Of a stretch of 64,000 nt of DNA, positions 15,615-25,178 are shown piece after piece. The notes under the pieces are model-generated. The model saw only the letters and a program-made list of their open reading frames with translations, made no database searches and was not told the DNA's origin. The position numbers and the translations under genes are program-made. The stretch comes from Clostridium sp. (GTDB lineage: Bacteria > Bacillota > Dethiobacteria > Dethiobacterales > Dethiobacteraceae). How positions within the stretch are numbered: position 1 is the stretch's first letter; every line of letters starts with the position of its first letter. The DNA lies in assembly GCA_018335695.1 (NCBI GenBank), contig JAGXRV010000094.1, positions 1-64,000 on the forward strand, read 5' to 3'.

Positions 15615-16769
15615 TCAATCATACTCACTTTTTAGATAATCCAACATATTTCTATGTCCTTTTTCGTCTATCTGTAGAATCTCGTTGATTTTCTGGTACT
15701 TATCAGAAATGCTTGTCACAGACACTCCATACTCCTCAGCAAGCTCCTTCTGGGTAATATTCAAAAAATGGAAGCGCGCCAAACTGTATTCCAAAGCAGC
15801 CGCCCATGTAGCTGTTTTTACAATACGGGGAGTCTGCGGGTAAACAGTATTGATAAAATCGGACCAGATAGCTTGCACATCAACAAAAAAACCCTCTGCG
15901 TAACAATCACTTCTCCGCATATTTTTCATTGTGCAATCCAGCACTTGCTGCCACTCTTTGCGCCAAGCAGGTTTTTCGTTTTGATAATTCTCCAGATCCA
16001 GTTCTTGCCGCTCACCGTTAACAAAAATCTGCACTTTATTGCAGCCTTCCATGCCCTTTAACTCAAGCAAAGCCAATTGACGAAAACGTTCCTTGATCCA
16101 CGGGTTTTTAACAAACTCCCGCAATGTCTGCTCTGCTCCCAGTCCGTTCATGGCTCCGTAAAAACGGATAATATCCTCTTTAAACTGGTCTGAACCATGG
16201 TATAGACGATTACTTAGCGCTCTGCGAAAGCCTTGACTGCTGCTGTATAATCTGTTTAATTCCTCCGCCCTTCCTGCTTGCAAAACTTTCTCCAGCGCCA
16301 GATCACGCTCGGAATAGGCCGGAAAACCGGTAAAAGCAAAATCCTCATCAATGCTTGTCAACAGCTCTATGGCCTCTGCGGACATCTCCCCCTCAGGCTC
16401 CTCCTGCAAGTAGCGCATTAAATACTCCCTTGATTTATCCAAATCTTCCAGCATTCCGTAATTAATGGCCAGCAGAAAATAACAGTCCGCCATCATACCA
16501 TCAAGCTCGCTGACAATATGCAGAAAAATCTTGTTTGCCTCTTTAAGACGGCCTAGTTTACTTAGAACACAGGCAAGATTGTAATGGGTAAATGGATTCT
16601 TTGGCTCAACGCTCACCGCTTTTCGAAAAAAACGTAAAGCTTTGTCAGAGCGATTTTTTTGGTAATAGAACATGCCTTTTTGCAGATAAAACCTGGCGTC
16701 CTGCTCAAAGGGTACCACATTAGCCACCTTTTTCCCGCTTGCCGCAGTTTTACTCTTAGCTTCTTTCAT
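15615..16769 (-). CDS. TPR protein with C-terminal helix-turn-helix
   Basis: A 384-residue cytoplasmic protein. TPR repeats run from about residue 20 to 140 ('LQKGMFYYQKNRSDKALRFFRKAVSVEPKNPFTHYNLACVL'). A middle region of unknown type follows, and a segment near 350-375 ('LAEEYGVSVTSISDKYQKINEIL') looks like a DNA-binding helix-turn-helix. Similar TPR/HTH proteins are common in Clostridia but have no assigned function known to me. ATG 16769 is chosen over 16802 because AAGGTGGTG lies just upstream. Confidence 0.7.
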   Translation of the reverse strand: MKEAKSKTAASGKKVANVVPFEQDARFYLQKGMFYYQKNRSDKALRFFRKAVSVEPKNPFTHYNLACVLSKLGRLKEANKIFLHIVSELDGMMADCYFLLAINYGMLEDLDKSREYLMRYLQEEPEGEMSAEAIELLTSIDEDFAFTGFPAYSERDLALEKVLQAGRAEELNRLYSSSQGFRRALSNRLYHGSDQFKEDIIRFYGAMNGLGAEQTLREFVKNPWIKERFRQLALLELKGMEGCNKVQIFVNGERQELDLENYQNEKPAWRKEWQQVLDCTMKNMRRSDCYAEGFFVDVQAIWSDFINTVYPQTPRIVKTATWAAALEYSLARFHFLNITQKELAEEYGVSVTSISDKYQKINEILQIDEKGHRNMLDYLKSEYD

Positions 16770-16901
16770 GTTCTTCACCACCTTATTATGACTATATAAC
16801 ACTTATTACATTATTCAGCAACTCCGGTAAATTTCCTTTTTTGAAACAGTTTTTCTTTTTGCATTTTCATTTCTTGTTTCCGACAAGCAAGCAAGGCGCT
16901 G

Positions 16902-17549
16902 TCATTCCTTTTTGCTAAAGCTTGATTTGCGCTGAGCGACATAGGCCGCAGCCGCAGCCCGATTAGCCAGATTCAGTTTGGCAAATATCTTGGAAACATA
17001 ATTGCGCACAGTTTTTTCCGCCAAAAAGAGCTGGCCGGCAATCTGCTGATTAGTATGCCCTTCTGCGATGCGTTGCAATATTTTTCTTTCAGTTTCAGTC
17101 AGCTTTGCCTCATTTTCTTTTTCCGCGGCGACTGCTTTCATCCGGCTAAGTGCTCTTGCGGCAATACCGGGATCAAGCAATGATTCACCCCGCGCCACAC
17201 GTTCGATAGCATCAAGCAGCTTGTCGTTTCCTACCTGTTTTAGCAGATAACCGGAGGCACCCGCCATGATGGAAGCATAGACGGCTTCATCATCAGCATA
17301 AGAAGTAAGCATAATAACCTTAATCTCAGGAAACTCTGCTCTGATTTCCCGGCATGCTTCAATGCCGCTCATTCCCGGCAAACGAATATCCATAATAACT
17401 ACAGACGGCTTTTCCCGCCGGGCTAACTCCACCGCCTCTTCCCCGCTTTCAGCCTCTCCTACCACAGTAAAATTATCATACAGTTCAAGCAAAGTTTTTA
17501 GACCCATCCTTACGACTGCATGGTCATCAACAACCAAGACTCTAATCAC
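16902..17549 (-). CDS. NarL/LuxR family response regulator
   Basis: A 215-residue protein with an N-terminal receiver domain (acidic pair in 'VLVVDDH', phospho-acceptor Asp in 'VVIMDIRLPG', switch 'MLTSY', Lys in 'YLLKQ') and a C-terminal LuxR-type helix-turn-helix ('LTETERKILQRIAEGHTNQQIAGQLFLAEKTVRNYVSKIFAKLNL'). GTG 17549 gives the normal family start and has AAAGGGGG upstream. It begins two bases before the stop of the sensor kinase gene, so the two form a coupled pair. Its targets are unknown. Confidence 0.93.
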   Translation of the reverse strand: MIRVLVVDDHAVVRMGLKTLLELYDNFTVVGEAESGEEAVELARREKPSVVIMDIRLPGMSGIEACREIRAEFPEIKVIMLTSYADDEAVYASIMAGASGYLLKQVGNDKLLDAIERVARGESLLDPGIAARALSRMKAVAAEKENEAKLTETERKILQRIAEGHTNQQIAGQLFLAEKTVRNYVSKIFAKLNLANRAAAAAYVAQRKSSFSKKE

Positions 17550-17550
17550 G

Positions 17551-19041
17551 CTATTTACCCCCTTTCTGCTCTCCCGGGACATCTGCCTCGAAATATTTAG
17601 GGTCTTCTACGAAGACGGATTGCAAATAACTGACTTTACTGTATGGGAATGTAAACTCAAAATGTGTGCCTTGGCGTGGTGCAGAATAAAACATACTTTT
17701 CCCCTGCAAAATCATCACGCGGTGGAAAATATTTTCCAGCCCACGTTTGCCACCCGGATGTTCCATATTTTTCACTTTATCCGGTTCAAAACCTATGCCG
17801 TCATCACTGACATGAACAATTAACTCTTGTTCACCAAATATTGCCTTAATCCGCACTTTAGAGGCGCGAGAATGCTTCGCGGCGTTCGAGAGCAATTCCC
17901 GCATAATTTGCAAAATATGATTTACTTGCAAGACATTAAGTACGCCCCCTTGTTTCCCCTGAACAGAAAACTCGACATCCATCATCGCATTTTCTCTGAA
18001 TTCGCTCACCATCTGCGTCATTGCTTCCTTTAATGAAACGCACTTATATTCATCAAACTGAAGTTCTTCAATATAGGCGCGGATATCTTGGATAATCTGG
18101 TTCAATTCTTTCTTGGCCATCTCCATTTGCTTGTCGGCTTCAGCAATTTTCTTCTCCCGTAAAATTGAAAACTGTTGCAATTTTAAACCGACGCCGTAAA
18201 TAGACTGAATAATCCCATCATGCAGTTCTCTCGCAATCCGATCCCGCTCTTCTGCCAACACTTGCCTCCTAAGAGCCTCCTCTAAACGATGTTCTCTCTC
18301 CAGCTCAAAAACACTCACAATTTTTATCACAAAATAAGTCATAAAAACCAAATGAATGGAGCGGAAAAAAATTATCGGCAAACCGACCGCATTAAAAAAA
18401 GTTTCGACGTTTAAAATACGTGCCGGCCACAATACCGGCTGATTTGCAATCATCCCCACCAAAAAAACACCGACAAAAAACATGTACGCCAGTCCCTTGA
18501 TATTTTTAACCAGCGCTGGGACTTTATACCTTTCAACTTCCTTCACATGAAGCATTAACCCATAGCCGGACAAAAACATGCCCGGCAAGGCGAAAACATA
18601 ACGGGAAAGATTATCCATCAGTGCAATATACAATCCCTCTTTGCTGAAAAGAAGAAAAATGATTGCCGATAGCGTCCAGGCAACACTCATTGACAATCCT
18701 CCCCAGTAGAGCGCCTTGATGGGGTAGATTTCAAGCACAAGACGGATACCCAGCCAAAAAATCATCATAAAAGCAAAGGCAATTAAACCAAGCGAGAGAC
18801 TACGCAACGCAAATAATGCCTGCTCAGCTAAATACGGTTCTCTAAGCTGCAGAATAATAAGCACAAGAATATACAAACCAAAAGAGATAGCATATAAAGC
18901 CAATAACCACAGCCACTTGGCGATTTTCAGTTCACTGCCGCGATTTAATTTCATGAAAATGGCAAAACCCATAAAAAAAAACAGGTTTGTATAAATGATC
19001 CTCAGCAAAACAAGATTCTCTGCAAAAAAAGTACTGATCAT
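17551..19041 (-). CDS. DegS/NarX-type sensor histidine kinase, multi-TM
   Basis: A 496-residue membrane kinase. The first about 240 residues contain roughly seven or eight hydrophobic helices, a 7TM-like sensor. A coiled linker follows, then a HisKA_3 domain with the phospho-His in 'IARELHDGIIQSIYGVGLKL', and a HATPase domain ('LSNAAKHSRASKV', 'DDGIGFEPDK', 'GKRGLENIFHRV'). This is the family that partners with NarL/LuxR regulators such as the one directly downstream. The signal is unknown. The start is GTG 19044 or ATG 19041, with AAAGGATG upstream. Confidence 0.92.
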   Translation of the reverse strand: MISTFFAENLVLLRIIYTNLFFFMGFAIFMKLNRGSELKIAKWLWLLALYAISFGLYILVLIILQLREPYLAEQALFALRSLSLGLIAFAFMMIFWLGIRLVLEIYPIKALYWGGLSMSVAWTLSAIIFLLFSKEGLYIALMDNLSRYVFALPGMFLSGYGLMLHVKEVERYKVPALVKNIKGLAYMFFVGVFLVGMIANQPVLWPARILNVETFFNAVGLPIIFFRSIHLVFMTYFVIKIVSVFELEREHRLEEALRRQVLAEERDRIARELHDGIIQSIYGVGLKLQQFSILREKKIAEADKQMEMAKKELNQIIQDIRAYIEELQFDEYKCVSLKEAMTQMVSEFRENAMMDVEFSVQGKQGGVLNVLQVNHILQIMRELLSNAAKHSRASKVRIKAIFGEQELIVHVSDDGIGFEPDKVKNMEHPGGKRGLENIFHRVMILQGKSMFYSAPRQGTHFEFTFPYSKVSYLQSVFVEDPKYFEADVPGEQKGGK

Positions 19042-19140
19042 CACTAATCATCCTTTTGCACATTTTATCTGCCAACATAATTCCTCACTTAAACAATAAA
19101 TTCCTGCTGCCGTTTAAATGCACTTTATCCCATTGATTTT

Positions 19141-19165
19141 GTAGGGGCGGGTTTTAAACCCGCCC
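19141..19165. repeat. REP-like palindrome (GGGCGGGTTTNAAACCCGCCC)
   Basis: An almost perfect palindrome in the 580-nt gene-free gap 19042-19622. A second copy in the opposite sense is at 19375-19399. The gap also holds a copy of the three-member repeat (19231-19306) and a CCCTCACCCTAACCCTCTCCC-type element (about 19468-19540). No gene is supported there. Confidence 0.8.
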
Positions 19166-19230
19166 GAAAGGGATGCCACCCCAGCAACCACTCATTACAT
19201 CGGAAACTATCTAATTTCCTGCTACAAAAA

Positions 19231-19306
19231 TTCCCCTCCCTTGGAGGGGTGCCCGCAAGGGCGGGGTGGTCGCGTGGACAAGTGGGACAAATCACCTGTC
19301 CCCCTG
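19231..19306. repeat. Three-copy dispersed repeat, copy 1
   Basis: Shares about 76 nt with 38618-38693 and 40059-40128. The core is a palindromic 'CCCTCC..GGAGGGG' followed by 'TGCCCGCAAGGGCGGGGTGG' and 'GTGGGACAAATCACC'. It is non-coding and intergenic in all three cases. The other two copies form part of a longer repeat around the dehydrogenase gene. Confidence 0.85.
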
Positions 19307-19374
19307 CCACCCAAAAACGTGCGAGCGAAGCAGTTGGGTGAGTATGCAAAGCTACGCGCTCATTCTGTTAGAAA

Positions 19375-19399
19375 GGGCGGGTTTCAAACCCGCCCCTAC
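19375..19399. repeat. REP-like palindrome, second copy
   Basis: GGGCGGGTTTCAAACCCGCCCCTAC, the inverted counterpart of 19141-19165. Confidence 0.75.
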
Positions 19400-19467
19400 G
19401 GGTAATCCCCATAAGCACAGTGAAGGGCAACACCAACCTACCCTGAAAATTATTACTACTCACCCTG

Positions 19468-19545
19468 CCCTCACCCTAACCCTCTCCCTGAGGGAGAGGG
19501 GATCTATGTCCAAAACCAGAGGGAGAGGGGATCTGTGTCCAAAAA
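19468..19545. repeat. CCCTCACCCTAACCCTCTCCC-type REP element
   Basis: Carries the same 21-nt arm as the element at 4872-5023, followed by GAGGGAGAGGGGATCT. The GAGGGAGAGGGGATC-type piece is repeated once more about 30 nt on. Confidence 0.75.
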
Positions 19546-19584
19546 AACGCTCCGTTTTGATATAATTTTCTGGCTGTGATAAAA

Positions 19585-19615
19585 GTGAGAGCCTGATTTT
19601 CATCAGGCCCTTCAC
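19585..19615 (-). terminator. Terminator after metF
   Basis: On the minus strand GCCTGAT-GAAA-ATCAGGC forms a 7-bp stem with a tetraloop, extended by GTGA/TCAC, and is followed by CTTTTA. It lies 8 nt after the metF stop and probably ends the Wood-Ljungdahl operon. Confidence 0.65.
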
Positions 19616-19622
19616 AAAAAGT

Positions 19623-20540
19623 TTAATCAAATTTGGGGCGCGGCAGAAGTCCGGCTCTCTCCGTAATTTCAGGGACAATTTCTTCCCAGGCCACAGCCAT
19701 AATGTGTACCCCGGCCACTCCTTCCACAGTTTTGAGATGCTTAATCATCTCAACGCAGAGCTTAACCCCTTCCTCTTTCTTGTTTTCGGCAGCTTTAATC
19801 CTGTCAATGATTTCATCAGGGACAATCATGCCTGAAACATTATTTTTCATATAACGTGCGGCCCCCAAAGACTTGATGGGAATGACGCCGGCCATGATCG
19901 GTACTTTTTTGTGAATGCCAAGCTGACGCACTTTCTCCATCCAAAGCTCAAAGCGATCCATATCAAAAATCGCCTGCGTCTGAATAAAGTCGGCACCTGC
20001 TTCCACTTTTTTTGCCAAACGATAAGCGCGATACTCAAACGGATCGGCAAAGGGATTCTCCACCGCGCCAATAAAGAGATCGATTGGAGCCTCGAGTTTT
20101 TCGCCGCCAATAAAAAGCTGCTCGTCACGCATCCTCCGCAATGACTGAATCAAGTTCATGGAATCCAGATCATTAACATTCTTGGCGCTGGGTTCGTTGC
20201 CAAAGTTGGCATGGTCTCCCTGCAGACAGAGGACATTCTTCATGCCAAGCGCCACCGCGCCTAAGACATCAGACTGGATGGCGATACGATTGCGATCGCG
20301 GCAGGTAATCTGGATTACGGGATCCAGTCCTTCTTCAATCAGGATTCTGCCGCAGGCAATGCTTGATGTGCGGACGATAGCCGTCTGATTATCTGTTAAG
20401 TTAACGGCGTCCACACATTCTTTCAGTAAATGGGCGTGATGCTCAATCTTCTTCCGTTCGGCGCTTTTGGGAGGACCAAGTTCTCCGGTAACGGCAAACG
20501 CTCCGCTGGCAAACACTCTTTGCAAATTGCTCATACTCAT
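19623..20540 (-). CDS. metF: Methylenetetrahydrofolate reductase, catalytic subunit
   Basis: Reduces 5,10-methylene-THF to 5-methyl-THF, a central step of the methyl branch. It is about 305 residues from ATG 20540, which overlaps the metV stop (TAATG) with GGGAGG upstream; the longer frame lies inside metV. Family landmarks are 'AVTGELGPPKSAERKK', 'NLTDNQTAIVRTS', 'QGDHANFGNEPSAKNV' and 'GADFIQTQAIFDMD'. The short bacterial MetF form with adjacent metV is the acetogen arrangement. It is probably the last gene of the operon. Confidence 0.93.
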   Translation of the reverse strand: MSMSNLQRVFASGAFAVTGELGPPKSAERKKIEHHAHLLKECVDAVNLTDNQTAIVRTSSIACGRILIEEGLDPVIQITCRDRNRIAIQSDVLGAVALGMKNVLCLQGDHANFGNEPSAKNVNDLDSMNLIQSLRRMRDEQLFIGGEKLEAPIDLFIGAVENPFADPFEYRAYRLAKKVEAGADFIQTQAIFDMDRFELWMEKVRQLGIHKKVPIMAGVIPIKSLGAARYMKNNVSGMIVPDEIIDRIKAAENKKEEGVKLCVEMIKHLKTVEGVAGVHIMAVAWEEIVPEITERAGLLPRPKFD

Positions 20541-21208
20541 TACAGCTTCACATCCTCCCTGACCATTTTTCTCGGTCCACCGGAATGGGACGTTGCCCAA
20601 TCTTTAGGAGGTTTAACTTCCGAAAGAGCAGACAATTTATCAAACTTCATCATCCGTTCCACAATCAGATGCCAGCCGCATTCCGTTTCCTTACTGACCT
20701 CACACTTGCCATCCTGAGAACCGCCGCAAGGACCGTTAAGCATACTTTTGGAACAGCGCGCTATGGGGCAAATCCCCACCGTTTCTTCCAGAACACAGTT
20801 GCCGCAGCCCAGACAGTTTTCTACCCAAACTCCCTGCCGGAGGGGCAAGCCCATAAAAGTAGTGTTCACACCGGGGAGCGTCTGCACTTCGGCATAATGC
20901 ATGTTCATAGTCTGAATCCCCACCCCGCAGGCCAAAGATACGACTACGTCAGCTTCTTCCACCAGCTTGCGAACCGATTCCAGATATTCAAATTCACACT
21001 GGCGTTCAACCGTCTGGGTTTTCACAACGAGCGTTTTCCCGGCTTTTTTACGGGCGATTGCCATGGCGGCAGCAGTTTCTTTAACTTCCTTGTCGCCGCC
21101 CGCCATACAGACGGTGACACATTCGCCGCAACCAAGGACAAGCACCTTCTCAAATGGCGCTACTGCTTTAATAATTTCAGATAAAGGTTTACGTTCAGCC
21201 ACAATCAT
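20540..21208 (-). CDS. metV: MetV, zinc-binding subunit of methylene-THF reductase
   Basis: A 222-residue protein of the methylene-THF reductase C-terminal family. It has many cysteines: 'VLGCGECVTVC', 'ENCLGCGNCVLEETVGICPIARCSKSMLNGPCGG' and 'KCEVSKETECGW'. In Moorella, MetV partners MetF in a larger complex with Hdr-type proteins. It overlaps metF by one base, and its ATG overlaps the stop of the upstream flavoprotein gene (TAATG), so all three should be made together. Confidence 0.9.
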   Translation of the reverse strand: MIVAERKPLSEIIKAVAPFEKVLVLGCGECVTVCMAGGDKEVKETAAAMAIARKKAGKTLVVKTQTVERQCEFEYLESVRKLVEEADVVVSLACGVGIQTMNMHYAEVQTLPGVNTTFMGLPLRQGVWVENCLGCGNCVLEETVGICPIARCSKSMLNGPCGGSQDGKCEVSKETECGWHLIVERMMKFDKLSALSEVKPPKDWATSHSGGPRKMVREDVKL

Positions 21209-23301
21209 TATTCTGCACCCCCCTGACCATTGAGCAAGGAATCAACCTTAGTCAGAAACCTTTCAGCAACCGGAGCAAAGTCCCTAACTTCGGCGGGTGT
21301 AAGACTCAGATATTCAATGCGCTCTTTTTCCAGCCCAAGCTCTGCCAAGATTTCCTGAGCACGGCCGGCCCGTTTGGCTGCCCATTTGGCCGCATCAAGA
21401 TAAGTGCATTCTTCCTCCTGCTCGCAGCCGGCCAGAAAAACGCCTTCCGCACCAAGCGCAAAAGCCTCCAGAATGTTTTGCACCTCCACTTTCGCCACAC
21501 AAGGAACACGAACGACTGCCAAGTTTTGCGGTTTGCCGTTACTGAGATACTTTTGGAAATTACGCTCCGCAAAAGCGCCGTAGCTGCAGCAAAAGACAAC
21601 TGTGGCCGGATTGCCGTTGCTTTTGGCTTGTTTTAAGGCATCATCCAACTGCTCGAGCGCGTGCTCGACATAGTTATTCCGGAAGCGAATTGCCCGCGCA
21701 GGGCAAATGCCAACGCAAAGACCGCAAGCCTGACACTCTTCGTTGCGAATAGTGAAAATTCCGTCTTCATTAATCGTAGGCACGCCGTAAGGGCAGGTGC
21801 GCAAGCAGGTCAGGCAAACGGCACAAATTTGCTCGATACATTCCGCCCCGGCTGCGCAGTCCATACAGCGGCGGCTTTCACAAAGCGCTTGCCGCTCATC
21901 ATAGCCAATCTCCACATGTTCGTTATGCTGCGCACGAGTGTGTTCGTCAAGGAACGGCACAGCAAGCCGCGGGCTGCGCTTCACCTTTTCTGCCGTAGCG
22001 GCAGAAAGCATGCCAAGCACATCATAACGGTCAGCCAAATTAGCGTCAAAGGGTAATTTATCTAAGAAGTATTGTACGGCCAGAGCCGCTTTTTGACCGC
22101 TGGACATTGCTTTCACCGCAGAGCCTGGCCCGAAAACCAACTCACCGCAGGCAAACACACCGGGTCTTGTGGTCTGCATCGTACGCAGATCATATTTTAA
22201 AATACCTCGCTCAGTCAACTCAATCCCGGATTCTGTCAGGTAAGACAAGTTATCATTGCCTTGCCCAATAGCGAAAATTACAGTGTTAACCGGAATGATG
22301 TTTAAATTAGTACCAAAGCGGGGATTAAAACGTTTCTGTTCATCAAAGACGGAGAGGACTTCCTGCACTTCCATCCCTTCAATATTGCCGGCCTCGTCAA
22401 TCATAATCCGTTTCGGTCCCCAGGCAGGAAACATCTCCACTCCCTCTTCCAGAGCTTCAGCTATTTCCCACTTAAAGGCAGGCATAGTGCCGGCGCACTC
22501 AAGACATGCCAGTTTAACACTTTCGGCACCGCAGCGTATGGCTTGACGAGCCACGTCCATAGCTACGTTACCGCCACCGATGACAAGAATTTTTCTCCCC
22601 GGAGCAAATTTAAAGTTATGGTACTTGGCGCTATTTAAAAACGGCAGCGCCAAAAGCACATCTTTGGCATCGGAGCCGGGAATGGGAATGCTTCGGCTGG
22701 TGGGCAGACCCAATGCCAACACTACAGCTTGATACTCCGAGGCTAAGGCGTCGATGGAAATATCTTTGCCAAGTTCCACCCCTGTCTTAATTTCGACGCC
22801 CAAAGCAGCGACACGAGAGACGTCTTTGCGCATGGAATCCATGGGCAGCCGATAATGGGGAATAAAGTTAGTGATCGCACCGCCCGCTTCGGCGGAGCGC
22901 TCGAAAATGGTTACCGCCACACCCGCTTCCGCCAGTGCCCGGGCTGCGGCTAAACCGGCGGGACCGCCGCCTACTACGGCGACTCTTTCAGGACGGGTCA
23001 CTGCCGCTTTTTCAACTTCCGGCCAATTTCCGTTTTCCAGCGCAAATCGCTTAAGAGCGCGGATGGAAACAGCTTCATCCACATCTTTGCGCCGGCATTC
23101 CGTTTCGCACGGATGAGCACAAATCATGCCGCAGACGGACGCCAACGGATTAGGCGCTGTAATAGCCGCCACCGCCTTGTCATAGTCGCCGACAGAAATC
23201 TGTCGAACGTACTCCTGAACGTCCGTATGGACCGGGCAGCCACCCTGACAGGGCGGATACTGGGTCACAGCGGAAGACTCATTGTAAACAATTTTACTCA
23301 A
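21208..23301 (-). CDS. Fused FAD/NAD(P) oxidoreductase with ferredoxin and MvhD-like domains
   Basis: A 697-residue protein joining three parts. First is a GltD-like section: N-terminal Fe-S cysteines ('CQGGCPVHTDVQEYV', 'CGMICAHPCETECRR'), FAD site 'VAVVGGGPAGLAAARAL' and NAD(P) site 'KILVIGGGNVAMDVARQA'. Second are two 4Fe-4S motifs ('CAVCLTCLRTCPYGVP' and 'CQACGLCVGICP'). Third is a C-terminal MvhD/HdrA-delta-like domain ('VVFCCSYGAFAERN', 'GCEQEEECTY'). Coupled to metV-metF, it probably supplies electrons for methylene-THF reduction, taking the place of the HdrABC-MvhD partners known in Moorella. The start is TTG 23301, with AAGGGAGG 6-7 nt upstream; earlier codons overlap acsE. The electron donor is not known. 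Confidence 0.85.
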   Translation of the reverse strand: MSKIVYNESSAVTQYPPCQGGCPVHTDVQEYVRQISVGDYDKAVAAITAPNPLASVCGMICAHPCETECRRKDVDEAVSIRALKRFALENGNWPEVEKAAVTRPERVAVVGGGPAGLAAARALAEAGVAVTIFERSAEAGGAITNFIPHYRLPMDSMRKDVSRVAALGVEIKTGVELGKDISIDALASEYQAVVLALGLPTSRSIPIPGSDAKDVLLALPFLNSAKYHNFKFAPGRKILVIGGGNVAMDVARQAIRCGAESVKLACLECAGTMPAFKWEIAEALEEGVEMFPAWGPKRIMIDEAGNIEGMEVQEVLSVFDEQKRFNPRFGTNLNIIPVNTVIFAIGQGNDNLSYLTESGIELTERGILKYDLRTMQTTRPGVFACGELVFGPGSAVKAMSSGQKAALAVQYFLDKLPFDANLADRYDVLGMLSAATAEKVKRSPRLAVPFLDEHTRAQHNEHVEIGYDERQALCESRRCMDCAAGAECIEQICAVCLTCLRTCPYGVPTINEDGIFTIRNEECQACGLCVGICPARAIRFRNNYVEHALEQLDDALKQAKSNGNPATVVFCCSYGAFAERNFQKYLSNGKPQNLAVVRVPCVAKVEVQNILEAFALGAEGVFLAGCEQEEECTYLDAAKWAAKRAGRAQEILAELGLEKERIEYLSLTPAEVRDFAPVAERFLTKVDSLLNGQGGAE

Positions 23302-23332
23302 CAGATCTTCCTCCCTTACGGTAGTATTGCTT

Positions 23333-24151
<819 letters not shown>

Positions 24152-24173
24152 TCAAATGAAGCTCCCGAAAGAG

Positions 24174-25154
24174 TTAATTTTCAAGCTCGGATTTTTGCAT
24201 CAGTTCAGCAATATTTTCTTTTACTAAAGCAGCAGCCTTCGGATGACGCATGACAAGAATATTCATTCCTCCTTGCAGGAGCGCTGTCGCTGTAGTGGTT
24301 TCCCAGAGAATGCCGCGCGTTTCCTGCTGTCCCCAGCCGGGAAAATCCTCAATGGAGGAGTTCGCTTCTTTGATTTTCCACACTTCGTAGCCTACGTTGC
24401 CAATCATCGGCATCGCCAGCATACTGTCGCCCTGCAATGCTCCGTTGCGGGCACGCTCCATGATCGAGTAGCCGTACTCCAAGCCATACCCGACTGCAGC
24501 AATGGTGGGGTCGATAACTATTCGGTTAGCCGGCAGATTCATTTCTGTAATCAGAATGTTGAGTTGCTTGCAGATATTGATGTCAATCGGAGATTGAGCA
24601 ATAATATTATGCTTATGAACCATGCAGGCAGCAGTCAGCGATTTATAATTTTCTTGTTCCGCAACCCCAATCAACAAATTCTCACCGGCAGCCGCTTCGG
24701 CTACAGCAGGTAACACTTTGTTATCCTTCTCCGCTTTGCCGCAGCCAAAAACGACCAGCGGACACTCTACGGCAGCCAACACATTCCGAACCACCTTGGC
24801 ACAATCCTCAGGAGAGGCATCTTTGCCGTCGGGATCGGCTCCTTCCAGATGGAGCACAATCAGGTCGGCGGCAAATTCGTCCACACATTTTTTAGCCCAA
24901 GCGGCAGGGTCTGCGAAAACGTCTCCGTAATAAGCGGAAAAACAGGCGTGCCAATCTGTGGGAGCCACATCTCTTACCTCTAAGGCTACCACCGGCCGGT
25001 TTGGAATTTCGCCCTCAAAATGCAGAAAAGGTAAGGCACTCTCACCGCCTACTGTAATGGTGTGCCCGCGGGTGCCACCCTGTGATTTTGTAGCTCCTAA
25101 GATAACTTCGCCAACCTTGCTCCTGTATTTTTCTTTTACTGCTCTGAAGGTCAT
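24174..25154 (-). CDS. acsD: Corrinoid/iron-sulfur protein, small subunit
   Basis: Small (beta) subunit of CFeSP, 326 residues, a barrel that helps hold the corrinoid. Landmarks include '[22 protein letters not shown]', '[15 protein letters not shown]' and '[20 protein letters not shown]'. It works with AcsC to carry the methyl group to AcsB. It is separated from acsC by the activator gene at 25179. GGGAGG lies 7 nt before the ATG. Confidence 0.95.
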   Translation of the reverse strand: MTFRAVKEKYRSKVGEVILGATKSQGGTRGHTITVGGESALPFLHFEGEIPNRPVVALEVRDVAPTDWHACFSAYYGDVFADPAAWAKKCVDEFAADLIVLHLEGADPDGKDASPEDCAKVVRNVLAAVECPLVVFGCGKAEKDNKVLPAVAEAAAGENLLIGVAEQENYKSLTAACMVHKHNIIAQSPIDINICKQLNILITEMNLPANRIVIDPTIAAVGYGLEYGYSIMERARNGALQGDSMLAMPMIGNVGYEVWKIKEANSSIEDFPGWGQQETRGILWETTTATALLQGGMNILVMRHPKAAALVKENIAELMQKSELEN

Positions 25155-25178
25155 CAGTCTGCCTCCCTTCTTCTTGTA

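Noticed and set aside
19125-19565. Frames in the repeat-rich gap (74, 99 codons)
   Set aside because: They are read through REP-like repeats, lack ribosome sites and have repeat-driven composition.
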